A DNA stretch of 64,000 nt from Melghirimyces profundicolus (GTDB taxonomy: Bacteria > Bacillota > Bacilli > Thermoactinomycetales > DSM-45169), in the NCBI RefSeq assembly GCF_003054245.1, contig NZ_QBKR01000008.1, forward strand, positions 62,001-126,000, written 5' to 3'. Below the pieces are notes generated by a model that was not told the origin of the DNA, ran no database searches, and was given only the letters and a program-made list of their open reading frames with translations. Positions within the stretch are counted from its first letter, which is position 1. Every line of letters begins with the position of its first letter. Below are positions 33,781 through 43,793 of this stretch, one piece after another. Position numbers and translations under genes: made by a program.

Positions 33781-33847
33781 GCGAAACACCTCATTTATCC
33801 CCACTTCCACCCGATCCCCCGGTCGATCCGGAACCGATCATCGGGTC

Positions 33848-35281
33848 TCACCCGTTGATTCTCTCCAAGATCAGCCGGTTGACCATTTGGGGATTGGCTT
33901 TTCCTTTGGTCGCCTTCATCACTTGGCCAACCAAAAAGCCAAGCGCCCTGTCCTTCCCGTTTTTGTAATCCTCCACCGATTGCGGATTGGCTTCGACCAC
34001 TTCCGTGACAATCTCTTTCAGTTTCCCTTCATCACTGATCTGTACCCAACCTTTTTCTTCCACGATTTTGGCCGGATCTCCGCCGTTTTCCACCAGTTCC
34101 TTAAATACTTTCTTCCCGATTTTCGAGCTGATGGTCCCCTTTTCGATCAGCTGGATCATCGAGGCAAGGGAGGAAGGAGTGATCCGGGTGTCTTCCAGTT
34201 CCCGGTCCTGGTTGTTCAAATACCCCAGGAGTTCGGAAGAAACCCAGTTGGCCGCACTTTTGGGGTCCGCACCTTCGGCGGCCACCTGGTCGTAGAAGTC
34301 GGCAATCTTCTTGGTGGCCGTCAACAGATCCGCATCGTAAGCGGACAGACCGAACTCTTTCATGTACCGCTCCCGGCGGGCGTCCGGCAATTCCGGAAGA
34401 CTCTTTTTCACTTCTTCCTTCCAACTCCGGTCTATTTGAAGCTGCACCAGATCGGGTTCCGGGAAATAACGGTAATCGTGGGCTTCCTCTTTGGAACGCA
34501 TCACTTTGGTCCGGTTTTCGTTTTCCAACCACCGCATTGTCTGCTGGACAATGGTGCCTCCTTCAGAGAGCACCCTGGCCTGCCGTTCCTCTTCGTATTT
34601 GAGCGCCCGCTCCACATTCCGGAAGGAGTTGAGGTTTTTCATCTCCGTCTTGGTTCCGAATTCCCGGCTTCCCGCCGGCCGGAGACTGATGTTGGCGTCA
34701 CAGCGCAGCGATCCTTCTTCCATTTTAACGTCGGACACACCGGTGTATTGAAGGATCTGCTTCAGTTTTTCCAGGTAGGCCCGTCCTTCTTCGGGAGAGC
34801 GCATATCGGGCTCGGAGACGATCTCGATCAACGGGACGCCGACCCGGTTATAATCCACCAGGGAACCGTCTCCGTTTTCCGAGTGGTTCAGTTTCCCGGC
34901 ATCTTCCTCCAGGTGCACCCGGGTGATGCCGATCCGTTTTTTCTCCCCTCCCACCTCGATCTCGATCCAGCCGTTCTGTCCGATCGGTTGATCGTACTGG
35001 GAGATTTGATAAGCCTTGGGCAGGTCCGGGTAAAAATAGTTCTTCCGGTCGAATTTGCTGACTTCGGCAATCTTGCAGTTCAGAGCCAGGGCGGCTTTCA
35101 TGGCGAATTCCACCGCCCGCCGGTTCAGGACGGGAAGCGTTCCCGGATGCCCGAGACAGATCGGGCAGGTGTGGGTGTTGGGCGGAGCTCCGAATTCGGT
35201 GGAGCATCCGCAAAAGATCTTGGATTCCGTGGACAGTTCGGCATGAACCTCCAGACCGATCACCGTCTCAAAACGGGTCAT
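33848..35281 (-). CDS. gatB: Asp-tRNA(Asn)/Glu-tRNA(Gln) amidotransferase subunit B
   Basis: A 477-aa GatB of normal length. The N-terminal signature [15 protein letters not shown], the CxCS...CxxC zinc site (CGCST, then [15 protein letters not shown]) and the C-terminal YqeY-like tail ([20 protein letters not shown]) are all present. With GatA and GatC it converts mischarged Glu-tRNA(Gln) and Asp-tRNA(Asn) to the amidated forms. Its ATG overlaps the gatA stop codon by four bases. Confidence 0.97.
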   Translation of the reverse strand: MTRFETVIGLEVHAELSTESKIFCGCSTEFGAPPNTHTCPICLGHPGTLPVLNRRAVEFAMKAALALNCKIAEVSKFDRKNYFYPDLPKAYQISQYDQPIGQNGWIEIEVGGEKKRIGITRVHLEEDAGKLNHSENGDGSLVDYNRVGVPLIEIVSEPDMRSPEEGRAYLEKLKQILQYTGVSDVKMEEGSLRCDANISLRPAGSREFGTKTEMKNLNSFRNVERALKYEEERQARVLSEGGTIVQQTMRWLENENRTKVMRSKEEAHDYRYFPEPDLVQLQIDRSWKEEVKKSLPELPDARRERYMKEFGLSAYDADLLTATKKIADFYDQVAAEGADPKSAANWVSSELLGYLNNQDRELEDTRITPSSLASMIQLIEKGTISSKIGKKVFKELVENGGDPAKIVEEKGWVQISDEGKLKEIVTEVVEANPQSVEDYKNGKDRALGFLVGQVMKATKGKANPQMVNRLILERING

Positions 35282-36732
35282 TGGACCTCGCCTCCCAACT
35301 TCGGTTCCGGCAAGCGTTCCCCGTGCTGCTCATAAGCATGGGCCACCTTCAGCACACCGGCTTCGTCGAAGGGACGGCCCACGATTTGAAGACCGACCGG
35401 CAGTCCCCCGGAAAGGCCGCAAGGAACGCTGACCGCGGGCAGCCCGGCCAGACTTACCGGAATCGTGCAAATGTCGTTCAGATACATGGTCAGGGGATCG
35501 GCGGTCTTTTCTCCGATTCGGAAGGCCGTGGTCGGAGCCGTCGGTCCCACCACCACGTCATATTGATTGAAAATGTTTTCGAAATCGCGGCGAATCAGGG
35601 TCCTCACTTTTTGCGCCTTCAGGTAATAAGCGTCATAGTAACCGGAACTGAGGGCATAGGTTCCCAGCATGATGCGCCGCTTCACTTCCTCGCCGAAGCC
35701 GGCGCTCCGGGTGTTGCTGAAGGTGTCGATGAGGGTCTCCCCTTCCACCCGGAGCCCGTAGCGGACGCCGTCGTAACGGGCCAGGTTGGAAGAAGCTTCC
35801 GCCGGGGCCAAGAGGTAATAGGTGGCCACGGCGTAATCGATGTGCGGAAGCGACACTTCTTCCACCCGCGCCCCCAGATCCTCCAGGACTTTGAGGGATT
35901 GTTCCACCTTCTCCCTGACACCCGGATCGATCCCTTCCCCCATCCACTCCGCGGGAACCGCCACTTTCAGGTCTTTCACCTCTCCTTTCAGAGCGGAGAG
36001 ATAATCCGGCACTTCCACATCGGCGGAAGTGGAGTCCAGGGGATCGTGTCCGGCGATGGCTTGCAAGACGTAAGCGGCGTCCTCCACATTCCGGGTGATC
36101 GGCCCGATCTGGTCCAGAGACGATGCGAAGGCGATCAGTCCAAAGCGGGACACCCGACCGTAGGTGGGCTTCAGTCCGACCACACCGCAGAAGGCCGCCG
36201 GTTGCCGGATGGAGCCGCCGGTATCCGACCCCAGGGCAAAGGAAACCTGCCCCGATGCAACCGCCGCCGCCGAACCCCCGCTGGAGCCGCCGGGGACGCG
36301 CTCCGGATCCCAAGGATTCCGGGTTTCGAAGTAGCCGGAGTTCTCATTGGAAGAACCCATGCCGAATTCATCCATATTCATCTTGCCGATCATGTTGGCC
36401 CGGGCTTTCTCCAACTTCTCCATCACCGTGGCATGATAGAGGGGCGTGTAATGGTCCAGGATCTTGCTCCCCGCGGTCGTCAGGACTCCCCGGGTGTTGA
36501 TGTTGTCCTTGACACCCATCGGCAACCCGGCCAAGGGACCGAATTCGCCCGAGTCGTCCAGCTTCTTCGCCCGGTCACGGGCGCCCTCTTCATCCAGCTT
36601 CAGGAAGGCGCGGATTGTTCCGTCGATCTCCCCGATCCTTTCCAGGGAAGTGTTCACCAGGTCCGTGGCGGTCAGTTCCCGGTTTTTCAGCTGTTTATGT
36701 AATTCTCTGATCGGTTGTTTCACAAGCGACAT
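35278..36732 (-). CDS. gatA: Asp-tRNA(Asn)/Glu-tRNA(Gln) amidotransferase subunit A
   Basis: A 484-aa amidase that releases ammonia from glutamine for transamidation. The Ser-cisSer-Lys triad is visible: Lys in [10 protein letters not shown], the cis-Ser in [15 protein letters not shown] and the nucleophile in [14 protein letters not shown]. The start follows AAAGGAGG. It is the middle gene of gatCAB, with gatC 12 bases upstream. Confidence 0.97.
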   Translation of the reverse strand: MSLVKQPIRELHKQLKNRELTATDLVNTSLERIGEIDGTIRAFLKLDEEGARDRAKKLDDSGEFGPLAGLPMGVKDNINTRGVLTTAGSKILDHYTPLYHATVMEKLEKARANMIGKMNMDEFGMGSSNENSGYFETRNPWDPERVPGGSSGGSAAAVASGQVSFALGSDTGGSIRQPAAFCGVVGLKPTYGRVSRFGLIAFASSLDQIGPITRNVEDAAYVLQAIAGHDPLDSTSADVEVPDYLSALKGEVKDLKVAVPAEWMGEGIDPGVREKVEQSLKVLEDLGARVEEVSLPHIDYAVATYYLLAPAEASSNLARYDGVRYGLRVEGETLIDTFSNTRSAGFGEEVKRRIMLGTYALSSGYYDAYYLKAQKVRTLIRRDFENIFNQYDVVVGPTAPTTAFRIGEKTADPLTMYLNDICTIPVSLAGLPAVSVPCGLSGGLPVGLQIVGRPFDEAGVLKVAHAYEQHGERLPEPKLGGEVQ

Positions 36733-36744
36733 GATTTTCCTCCT

Positions 36745-37035
36745 TTACTCCTCAAATACATCCGGTACCCGGAACATGCCGTCTTTTTTCTCCGGCGCGT
36801 TCAATAGGGCTTTTTCCCGATCCAGAGAAGGTCGGCTTTTGTCTTCCCGCAACACATTGGCCATGGGCCGCACGTGACTGGTGGGTTCCACGTCCTCCGT
36901 GTCCAGTTCATTCAGCTTTTCGGCGAACTTCAGAATGTCGTTCAGTTGTTCGGTGTACACCTTTGCCTCTTCCTCCGTCAGATTCAGTCGGGCCAGTTTG
37001 GCCACATGTTCCACCTGGTCCTTGGAAATTGCCAT
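36745..37035 (-). CDS. gatC: Asp-tRNA(Asn)/Glu-tRNA(Gln) amidotransferase subunit C
   Basis: A 96-aa stabilising subunit. ISKDQVEHVAKLARLNLTEE and the C-terminal LREDKSRPSLDREKALLNAP are the family signatures. ATG 37035 follows GGAGGTGG. It is the first gene of the gatCAB operon. Confidence 0.96.
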   Translation of the reverse strand: MAISKDQVEHVAKLARLNLTEEEAKVYTEQLNDILKFAEKLNELDTEDVEPTSHVRPMANVLREDKSRPSLDREKALLNAPEKKDGMFRVPDVFEE

Positions 37036-37191
37036 GACATCCACCTCCGTCTGCAGATCTCGTTTCAAGAAACAAAGCGGCGCCCAGTAACCCGTCGCCG
37101 CCCACTTTTCCGATGATCGGACAAGGCCTCTCTTTCTTCATAACAGTATAGCACAAACCGGCCGCCTTCTACCCCCGTCCCCTGTGACAGC

Positions 37192-37461
37192 TCATTGGAA
37201 AAAGAAAGGCCTGTTCGGCGGGAGGGACCGGGATTCTGACAAAGGGGGACTGGGTTCCCCCGCCGTGGAATCGTACCGGACATGGACACCGATACGTCGT
37301 CCTCTGAGGGGAAAGGCATGATCACGGTCGCCGGGGTCCACCCGCTCCCATTTTTCGATGGAGATTCCGTCCAACATCACCGTGCCCCTGTCGGGCCGGT
37401 GGTCCAGCCCGATGACATGCCGCTCTCCATCCAGGGTGACGGTCCGGCTTTTCTTTTCCAT
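37192..37461 (-). CDS. Hypothetical protein, 89 aa
   Basis: ATG 37461 follows GAGGAG. The first ~35 residues (SRTVTLDGERHVIGLDHRPD, then TVMLDGISIEKWERV) look like a small beta sheet with two xVxLDG hairpins; the C-terminus is proline-rich. I do not recognise the family. It lies between the SGNH esterase terminator and gatC. Confidence 0.55.
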   Translation of the reverse strand: MEKKSRTVTLDGERHVIGLDHRPDRGTVMLDGISIEKWERVDPGDRDHAFPLRGRRIGVHVRYDSTAGEPSPPLSESRSLPPNRPFFFQ

Positions 37462-37501
37462 CCCGGCTCTCCTCTGTAAACAGGTTTCATTTCCTTATTC
37501 G

Positions 37502-37535
37502 AAAAAAGACCGAACGGCAAAGATCCGTTTCGGTC
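37502..37535 (-). terminator. Hairpin-terminator between the esterase and the 89-aa gene
   Basis: GACCGAACGG...CCGTTTCGGTC (stem with one bulge) followed by TTTTTT on the minus strand. It would end transcription reading leftward from the 37557 gene. Confidence 0.75.
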
Positions 37536-37556
37536 GGGAGAAGCCCTGTGCGTCCA

Positions 37557-38795
37557 TCAATCCGTTTGGGTGGGGTCGGGCCGGAACCAGTCGAGGTGGA
37601 TCGCCTCGGCCATCGCCTCATAACCTGCGTCGTTGGGATGCAGATGGTCTCCGGAGTCAAAGGCGGGGTTGAGCCGGTCCGGGTCGGCCGGGTCCGCCAT
37701 CACTTTGGCGAAGTCGATCACGCCGTCAAAGGCCCCGGAAGTCCGGATCCATTCGTTCACTCTCTCCCGGACGGCATTTCCTTCTTCGGTGTAATAGTAC
37801 GATCCCTCGTAAGGGAGAAGGGTGCCTCCGTATACCCGCAACCCTCTTTCATGAGCCCGGTCTATGATTTCTTTCATCCCCCGGATCAAGTGCTCCGCAT
37901 CCTCATCATGGGGTTCATGGCCGATATCGTTGATCCCTTCCAACAGGATCACGTCGGTCACACCCGGCTGGCTCAGCACGTCCCGTTCCAGACGGTGGAG
38001 AGCCGACGGTCCGTACACCCTGTCATCGCGCCAGATTTTGTTTCCGGAAATTCCCGCGTTCATCACCGATTTTCGGATCTCTTCCTCCCGAAGGCGTTCC
38101 GCCAGGAAATCCGGATACCGATGGTTGGCGTTGGGGGTGGAACCGGCTCCGTCGGTGATCGAATCCCCCAAGGTAACAATCCCCCCCGTGGTTCCCGGAT
38201 GGGGAATCACATCGAGTCCGGTCAGCCAGTACCAGGAATGAATCCGTCGGGTGTAGGCATCAGCCTCCGTGGTGGCCGCGTGGTTCCCCGGTTCGGAAAG
38301 GTAGGAACGCTGCCTCGCCAGCCGGTGCCAGCTGACGGGACCGGTGGCGTGAGGCACATAGAGGCTGACGGCCAGGTTTTGTCCGGCCTTCACCTTGAAA
38401 TTCAACGTGTCGCTTGTCACGGCTTCCCCCACGCCCAGAGTGACGGAAGGCTTCCCTCCGAAGGTGACCCGGGTGTTGCTGCGCGGAACCAGCGAAGCTC
38501 CATCCCCCGCCACACCCAGGTAGACTTCCTTGAAGGTGACCGATTGCTGTCCGAACGGATTGGACAGGCGGAGTCGCACCTTTTTTCCCGCCAGATGGGG
38601 ATGAATGATCATTCGCACACTCCGGTTTGCCACCCCTTCCAGTGCCGTGCCGGAAGGGGTTTGCTGGCTGGCCGTCCAGGAACCCACCCACTGTTTTTCC
38701 GGGTCGACCTCTTCCGCCTTCCCTTGGTTGTCAAAACCGGAAAACATCCACACCGACACAAACATGATGAACAACACGACCAATGATTTCTTCAT
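37557..38795 (-). CDS. Secreted SGNH/GDSL-family esterase
   Basis: A 412-aa exported hydrolase. The signal peptide is MKKSLVVLFIMFVSVWMFSG. The SGNH blocks are IVTLGDSITDGAGS (nucleophile Ser), the Gly in MNAGISGNKIW, the Asn in LLEGINDIGH and the DxxH in SGDHLHPNDAGYEA. A ~150-residue beta-rich N-terminal domain precedes the catalytic part. This layout is typical of GDSL lipase/acylhydrolase family proteins that act on esters or polysaccharide acetyl groups. The start at 38795 follows a GAAGGGCGAGG site. Confidence 0.9.
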   Translation of the reverse strand: MKKSLVVLFIMFVSVWMFSGFDNQGKAEEVDPEKQWVGSWTASQQTPSGTALEGVANRSVRMIIHPHLAGKKVRLRLSNPFGQQSVTFKEVYLGVAGDGASLVPRSNTRVTFGGKPSVTLGVGEAVTSDTLNFKVKAGQNLAVSLYVPHATGPVSWHRLARQRSYLSEPGNHAATTEADAYTRRIHSWYWLTGLDVIPHPGTTGGIVTLGDSITDGAGSTPNANHRYPDFLAERLREEEIRKSVMNAGISGNKIWRDDRVYGPSALHRLERDVLSQPGVTDVILLEGINDIGHEPHDEDAEHLIRGMKEIIDRAHERGLRVYGGTLLPYEGSYYYTEEGNAVRERVNEWIRTSGAFDGVIDFAKVMADPADPDRLNPAFDSGDHLHPNDAGYEAMAEAIHLDWFRPDPTQTD

Positions 38796-38840
38796 CCTCG
38801 CCCTTCTCCGTTCTCTGTTTATTTTCGGTTGGCACTGAAA

Positions 38841-39056
38841 GTATTGTGAAAAAGTGGGCGGCGGCATTTACCCGAAGCCGCTCCGGTTGCTGTCCTGCAG
38901 GGATGTATACAATGTCCGCTCCGAATCTTCCTGCTGCGGGCAGGGGCAAATGCCTGCGGATGCAACACAGAGAAGCTTTTGCCCCTGCCCGCCCTTGCTG
39001 GCTGATTCTCCGCCGGGCAGGACAGCAAAGTCGCTGTTTCGGGTAAACGCTTCCCT
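38841..39056. repeat. Dispersed intergenic repeat, copy E (long form)
   Basis: It begins TATTGTGAAAAAGTGGGCGG with CATTTACCCGAAGCCGCTCC and ends GACAGCAAAGTCGC...GGGTAAACGCTTCCC. The centre has GCTGCGGGCAGGGGCAAATG and AAGCTTTTGCCCCTGCCCGC, an inverted repeat, and CTGATTCTCCGCCGGGCAGG, as in copy B (inverted relative to it). It fills most of the gap between the esterase and DUF5819 genes. The remaining ~220 bases up to 39273 are AT-rich, with a TATAAT at ~39140, and hold no gene. Confidence 0.8.
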
Positions 39057-39273
39057 TCTAATGCCTAATCACTACGCTTCTAAACAACAATTGCCCTGAT
39101 TATGTATTCAGTGAAAACCCTATTTTTCATTATAATGATTTTGTTTACAGATCGAAAAAGCTCAGATTAAGGAAAAATGACAACTTGGGGACCGCTTTCA
39201 AAGGGGCCCCGCTTCTGCCGTCCAGCCTGTGTTATGATAGATTCAACTGACAACCCGGCTGAGGTGAGTTCCG

Positions 39274-39888
39274 GTGAAAAGGACCCGATTTTCCGCCCCG
39301 CTGGCATGGGCTGCACTATTGGCGGGGATTCTCATGGTTCACTTTTTCCTTACGTTTCTCTACCTGACTCCCAACAATCCGGTGAAGAACCGACATTGGG
39401 ATTCGCTTCATGCTTACATGGATCCGCTGTTCGCCCAGAATTGGAAACTGTTCGCCCCCAACCCCGTTTCCCAGCACCGGGAGGTTTGGGCCAAAGCCCG
39501 CATCCGGGATCCCGTCACCGGGGAGATCAGGGAAACCGGCTGGAAAAACGTCACCCGCCCCATGGTCCGGGAAAGGCAGAATCACCGGATCTCTTCCGAA
39601 GGAAGGGTGCTCCGCTTCCTGATTTCCGGTTCCCGCGATTTTAAATCGGAGGACCCGGAGGAAAAGGAAAAAGGAAGCTGGATGCTGCAACGGGCGACTT
39701 CCACTTACCTGGGAGAAGTACTGCCCGGGGAAACCATCCAACAGATCAAGTTCCGGGTGGTCACCGACACCTTTCCCCGTTTCGACGAACGGCACAAAGC
39801 GGATGGCTCCACACTCCATTTTGCGGAGTCGGACTGGCTGGGTTACCGACCCGTCCCTTCCGGACCGGCAAAGGAGTGGCCCCGATGA
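39274..39888 (+). CDS. DUF5819-family membrane-anchored protein (SdpA-like partner)
   Basis: A 204-aa protein with one N-terminal transmembrane segment (AWAALLAGILMVHFFLTFLY) and the conserved LFAQNWKLFAPNPVSQ motif typical of DUF5819. GTG 39274 follows GAGGTGAG. It overlaps the start of the HTTM-DCC gene by four bases (ATGA). DUF5819-HTTM pairs resemble Bacillus SdpA-SdpB, which act in maturation of the SdpC toxin; no SdpC-like gene is adjacent here. The role is inferred. Confidence 0.82.
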   Translation: MKRTRFSAPLAWAALLAGILMVHFFLTFLYLTPNNPVKNRHWDSLHAYMDPLFAQNWKLFAPNPVSQHREVWAKARIRDPVTGEIRETGWKNVTRPMVRERQNHRISSEGRVLRFLISGSRDFKSEDPEEKEKGSWMLQRATSTYLGEVLPGETIQQIKFRVVTDTFPRFDERHKADGSTLHFAESDWLGYRPVPSGPAKEWPR

Positions 39889-41222
39889 GGGAACGGCTGG
39901 AACGCTTTCTGACCACGAAACACCTTTTGATCGGCACCGCCCTCACCCGGATCGGCCTCGGGGCGGGAGTGCTTTTCCATCTCCTTTACCACTATTCCGA
40001 ACGGCATCTCCTCTGGGGGGGGGAAGGACTCTGGCCGACGGCCAAATTCCTGGAGGGCTCGGAAGAGCGGGGGATCTGGACGCTTTTTCATATCAGCGAA
40101 TCCCCCTGGTTCTTTGAAGGGGTTTATCACTTGGGGATCCTGGCCACCCTGATGTTCATCCTGGGTTTTAAAACCCGTCTGGCCACGATCCTCACCTTTC
40201 TCACCGTCTGGTCCCTGTACTACCGGAACCCTTTCGTCACCAACGGCGGGGACAATATCCTCCGGATCCAGCTCTTTTATCTGATGTTCGCCCAGGCGGG
40301 AGCCCGTTTCTCCCTTGACCGGGTTTTCCGGAAAAACAAAAAACCCGGCCGGGCGGAACCCTGTCTTTCGATCCTGCACAACGCCGCCGTGGTGGCCGTC
40401 ATCCTCCAGCTGTTGTTTATGTATTTCACATCGGGAATATATAAAGTGATGGGTTCCATGTGGCAGGAAGGGACCGCCGTCTATTACGCCATGCGGGTCC
40501 AGGACTACGTATGGCCCGGGGTGAGCGAATGGATCTGGAGCTCGGAAGCCAGGATCGTCTTTCTGACTTATTCCTCCGTCCTCTTCCAGGTTGCCTTCCC
40601 TTTCCTGCTTCTGAACCGGTACACCAAATACCTCGCGGTGGCGGGAGCGTTCGCCTTCCACACCGGTGTCGGCCTGATGATGAACCTGGCGCTTTTCTCC
40701 TGGTATATGATCTCCTGCGAGTGGATTCTGCTCACCGACCGGGATTACCGCCGGCTGGCCCGCCGGTGGCAGCGCCTTCGGTCCAAAGGAGGGTCCTTGA
40801 TGGAAAAACACCGCCCCCTGTTTCTGACCCGGCAGGAAGTCACCGTCTTTTACGACGGATGGTGTCCTTTCTGCACCAAAAGCGTCCGGACCGCCCGGAA
40901 ACTGGACTGGTTCCGGCTGTTGCATTTCGTTTCCTTCCGGGAACCCCACGTGGTGAAAACGCACAACCTCGATCCGGACCGGCTGGAAAAACGCCTTCAC
41001 AGCACCCGGGACGGGAGACGCTTCTGCGAAGGCATTGACGCGATCATCCAGATGGGAGCCCGTCTTCCCCTTCTCTGGCCCGTCCTGCCATTCCTCCTCC
41101 TGTCGAAATGGCTGGGTCTCGGACAGCGGGTCTACGACGCAATCGCCGCCCGCCGGACGATCATCCCCACCGGCGCCTGCGACGAACACTGCTCCTTGGA
41201 AGACCGGAAGCGGACTTCTTGA
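39885..41222 (+). CDS. HTTM-domain membrane protein fused to a DCC thiol-oxidoreductase domain
   Basis: A 445-aa protein. Residues ~1-300 form a multi-helix HTTM domain (vitamin-K gamma-carboxylase-like; e.g. LIGTALTRIGLGAGVLFHL, LLFMYFTSGIYKVMGSMW). Residues ~318-435 form a DCC/DUF393 domain with VFYDGWCPFCTKSVRTAR, a CxxC redox motif. SdpB-type proteins also have HTTM domains, and fusion to DCC is known in other bacteria. It is translationally coupled to the DUF5819 protein. A redox or peptide-modifying role in the membrane is plausible but unproven. Confidence 0.85.
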   Translation: MRERLERFLTTKHLLIGTALTRIGLGAGVLFHLLYHYSERHLLWGGEGLWPTAKFLEGSEERGIWTLFHISESPWFFEGVYHLGILATLMFILGFKTRLATILTFLTVWSLYYRNPFVTNGGDNILRIQLFYLMFAQAGARFSLDRVFRKNKKPGRAEPCLSILHNAAVVAVILQLLFMYFTSGIYKVMGSMWQEGTAVYYAMRVQDYVWPGVSEWIWSSEARIVFLTYSSVLFQVAFPFLLLNRYTKYLAVAGAFAFHTGVGLMMNLALFSWYMISCEWILLTDRDYRRLARRWQRLRSKGGSLMEKHRPLFLTRQEVTVFYDGWCPFCTKSVRTARKLDWFRLLHFVSFREPHVVKTHNLDPDRLEKRLHSTRDGRRFCEGIDAIIQMGARLPLLWPVLPFLLLSKWLGLGQRVYDAIAARRTIIPTGACDEHCSLEDRKRTS

Positions 41223-41370
41223 AAAGAACGACGCGGTGACATGGGCAAGGCAAAGGACCGGGAAACCCAATCCGCGGTCCTGAGAAAAGCCCTTCAGACA
41301 CTGGAAGAAACAGATCCCCGGAAAAATAACCGAGGCGGGGATCCAATACACCTCCGGCAAGTGATAAGAA

Positions 41371-41403
41371 ACGGCTTCCGCATTTCACGGAAGCCGTCTT
41401 TTG
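41371..41403 (+). terminator. Terminator of the DUF5819/HTTM-DCC operon
   Basis: ACGGCTTCCG-CATTTCA-CGGAAGCCGT stem followed by CTTTTG. Confidence 0.85.
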
Positions 41404-41537
41404 GGTGCCGCCACTCCATGACAGAAAGGAAGTGGATCCTTTCGATCACCTATCTTCTTCCAACCCGGTCATCCAAGAACAATCGGGCTGATGTTTTTTT
41501 AATCCTGGTCCCCTTATAGAGACCAGGCTTGGAATGA

Positions 41538-42728
41538 TCAGCGATCCGTGCTTGGAATCTTCTCGTAATCTTCCGGGTCGATCTCGTGGACGGTTCCGGC
41601 CGCCACGGAATCAAGGATCCCGTTCAGGCCCGTTTCCACCGCCTTGACCAACTGACCGCGCTTTTTCTGTCCCATCGACTGGGTTTGTCCGCGAACTTCA
41701 AACAGCACGGTACCGCTGCCGTTCAGAGCGAAGGACCCCAATGCAGTTCCGGGGAGATCCAAGCCCTGCGGGTACAACGTGATGTTGTCAAAGGGCGAAT
41801 GGCCCATCTCTTGCAGGGCATTGTAAGCTGCTACGTTGAGCTGCCGGGAGAAATCGTAATTGTACCGGTCCGCGTATTCGGAGTATTTGGCCCCCTCCGG
41901 GCTGTTGGGGTCCGGGACGAACTGTCCGGACAGGGAGAGGGTGACCAGGTCGTCGCTTCCCTCCACTTTATAATAAGGTCCTTGGTGATGCAGGTCGATG
42001 TAAACATCCACTTTTCCGTGTGTTTGAGTAAGCGAGCGGTATACATCGCGTATCGTTTGCGCTTCAGGAGTAATGTACCATCCCGGTTGAGAGGACCGGC
42101 CCGGGAAGTCTTCCGGCTGCGGTTGGTAATCCAGATCGGGATGGAAGTCCCGGTTCACATCAAAGCCGGGACGTTTCGAATAATCATGACCTTGAATCGT
42201 TCGGGTATAGTAGTTCCATGCCGGTTCGACATTTGCCAGACTCGGAAAGGACGCGGTCACATCCTCCCAGGGCATGTCATTGGCCCTCCGGTTCAGGACG
42301 GCGGCGTCGGGATTCATCTGCGGAATCGCCACCAGGGTAAGCTCGTTTCGCAGCTGTTCCGCCCGCGGGGACCGGCTTGATCCCAAATATTGAAGGAGGT
42401 TGACCAAGGCTTCTGTTCCGGTGGGCTCATTCCCGTGAATTTGGCTGGTGATCATGATCACCTTGTCCCCGTGGCCCACCGTGGCTGTGTGTATCGCCCG
42501 TCCTCGGTTTGAATGGCCGGCCGCCTCCACACTCACCCGTCCCTGGCTGTTCTGCTCAATCTGCTTCAACTTGGATACCAGCTGTTCATAACTTTTAAAG
42601 CCGGAAACGGAAAAATGCTGATGGTCCGGTGTTCCGGGATTCGTCTCTTGTGCTTGTGCGGCAACCGGCGAGATCGCCAAACCCGCCGCTGCAATCAACG
42701 TCCCGAGTCGTGTCAGCGCTTTTTTCAT
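41538..42728 (-). CDS. Secreted M14-family zinc carboxypeptidase
   Basis: A 396-aa exported peptidase. The signal peptide ends at ...AISPVAAQA. The zinc motif HxxE is in ITSQIHGNEPTGTEALV, the third zinc histidine in IDLHHQGPYY, and the catalytic glutamate is likely in TVLFEVRGQ. The start follows ACGGAGGGAAG. M14 peptidases of this size cleave C-terminal residues from peptides or peptidoglycan-derived gamma-glutamyl bonds. Stand-alone gene. Confidence 0.9.
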   Translation of the reverse strand: MKKALTRLGTLIAAAGLAISPVAAQAQETNPGTPDHQHFSVSGFKSYEQLVSKLKQIEQNSQGRVSVEAAGHSNRGRAIHTATVGHGDKVIMITSQIHGNEPTGTEALVNLLQYLGSSRSPRAEQLRNELTLVAIPQMNPDAAVLNRRANDMPWEDVTASFPSLANVEPAWNYYTRTIQGHDYSKRPGFDVNRDFHPDLDYQPQPEDFPGRSSQPGWYITPEAQTIRDVYRSLTQTHGKVDVYIDLHHQGPYYKVEGSDDLVTLSLSGQFVPDPNSPEGAKYSEYADRYNYDFSRQLNVAAYNALQEMGHSPFDNITLYPQGLDLPGTALGSFALNGSGTVLFEVRGQTQSMGQKKRGQLVKAVETGLNGILDSVAAGTVHEIDPEDYEKIPSTDR

Positions 42729-42920
42729 TTCTCTTCCCTCCGTTTTTCAACTGTTTTCGGGTGAAAAAGCTTGTCCTTCGCGAATCCGTGCCGTGCATCC
42801 CCCATCGATACAAATTTTATTTAATTTTACCTAAATTCATACAATATTAATTTTACCCGGAACCCGTATTCCTTTCAAGATCATATCCCGATGATTCCAT
42901 CCTTTGCCCGGTGAAATATA

Positions 42921-42957
42921 AAAAAACGGACCACGCTGGATACCTGCGTGAGCCGTC
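42921..42957 (-). terminator. Terminator of the YolD-like operon
   Basis: ACGG..CACGC...GCGTG..CCGT stem with a run of seven T on the minus strand. Confidence 0.7.
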
Positions 42958-42992
42958 TTTCCAGGCTTTTGCTTGTAAAGCGGAGGCCCTTT

Positions 42993-43142
42993 TTATTTAT
43001 GTCTCATCAGATAATCGGCCACCCGCCACACCCTTTTTTGCACCTCTTTTCGATCATCCAGGTGCGTGGCGATATTCAACAATTCGTGATACGCCTTGTG
43101 CATCGCTGCGCTTGCTTCTTTATAGAGAGCTTCCCAATTCAT
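42993..43142 (-). CDS. Small helical protein downstream of the YolD-like gene
   Basis: A 49-aa frame starting ATG 43142, seven bases after the YolD-like stop codon. The product is helical and charged (MNWEALYKEASAAMHKAYHE, then RKEVQKRVWRVADYLMRHK). The ribosome site is weak, so translation may depend on coupling to the gene upstream. I do not recognise it. A terminator follows. Confidence 0.6.
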   Translation of the reverse strand: MNWEALYKEASAAMHKAYHELLNIATHLDDRKEVQKRVWRVADYLMRHK

Positions 43143-43149
43143 CGTCGGT

Positions 43150-43503
43150 TCAGGCATCGTCGGTCGGCTCCTCGGCTCCGATGATGATGGAGAACGGGAG
43201 CATCTCCTTATCCTCTCCGTTCCGCATGACCAGCCAACGCTCCACGGGATCGACCTTCACCACGTGACCGAGGTACTTTTTCGGTCCGTATTTGCTGGCG
43301 TAGGTCACCACGATCGGTTTCTCCTCCAGCTTCGACCACTCAATCATGCGCCCGATCTCTTCCAGGGCATCGGGGGCCAACTCCGGCGGGCGGTACTCCT
43401 CTTTTCTCTTCCGCTCCTGCCAAAGTTGGGCCTCATGTTCCGGCAACATCATCCGGTGGCCTTCCCACAACTTATTCCCACGCTCCAACGCCTTCACGTT
43501 CAT
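43150..43503 (-). CDS. YolD-like family protein
   Basis: A 117-aa protein with the YolD-like pattern: ALERGNKLWEGHRMMLPEHE near the N-terminus, followed by a small beta-barrel region (KPIVVTYASKYGPKKYLG, RWLVMRNGEDKEMLP). In Bacilli such genes often accompany the Y-family polymerase gene uvrX/yqjW; no polymerase is present here. GAGGTG directly precedes ATG 43503; ATG 43518 is an alternative. Confidence 0.82.
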   Translation of the reverse strand: MNVKALERGNKLWEGHRMMLPEHEAQLWQERKRKEEYRPPELAPDALEEIGRMIEWSKLEEKPIVVTYASKYGPKKYLGHVVKVDPVERWLVMRNGEDKEMLPFSIIIGAEEPTDDA

Positions 43504-43635
43504 CACCTCATTTCTCATTATACCCGAACATATATTCGCATTATAAGCGGGAATTTATGACAGGAACGTCAAAACTGACGGAGCATCGGTTTTGGTGATG
43601 ACTGCCAAACCGTGATCACGGTCGGACATCATAAG

Positions 43636-43660
43636 AAAAAGGCCCAAAGAGGGCCTTTTT
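43636..43660. terminator. Bidirectional terminator
   Basis: AAAAAGGCCC-AAAGA-GGGCCTTTTT is a perfect inverted repeat with T-tracts on both strands, between the YolD-like and M36 genes. Confidence 0.8.
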
Positions 43661-43793
43661 CCGGGGCAAGAAGCGGTATGGGCTGGAGGAGGGGATTGGT
43701 TCCCCCGCAATGGCAGAATAACGAATGAATATGAACCATTTGATAAGCGTCCTTTTCTTTTTTTTAAAAAAACAATCCATCTGAATATTTATA

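Noticed and set aside
41241-41519. Small frame after the HTTM-DCC gene
   Set aside because: It runs through the operon terminator at 41371-41403 and lacks a ribosome site.
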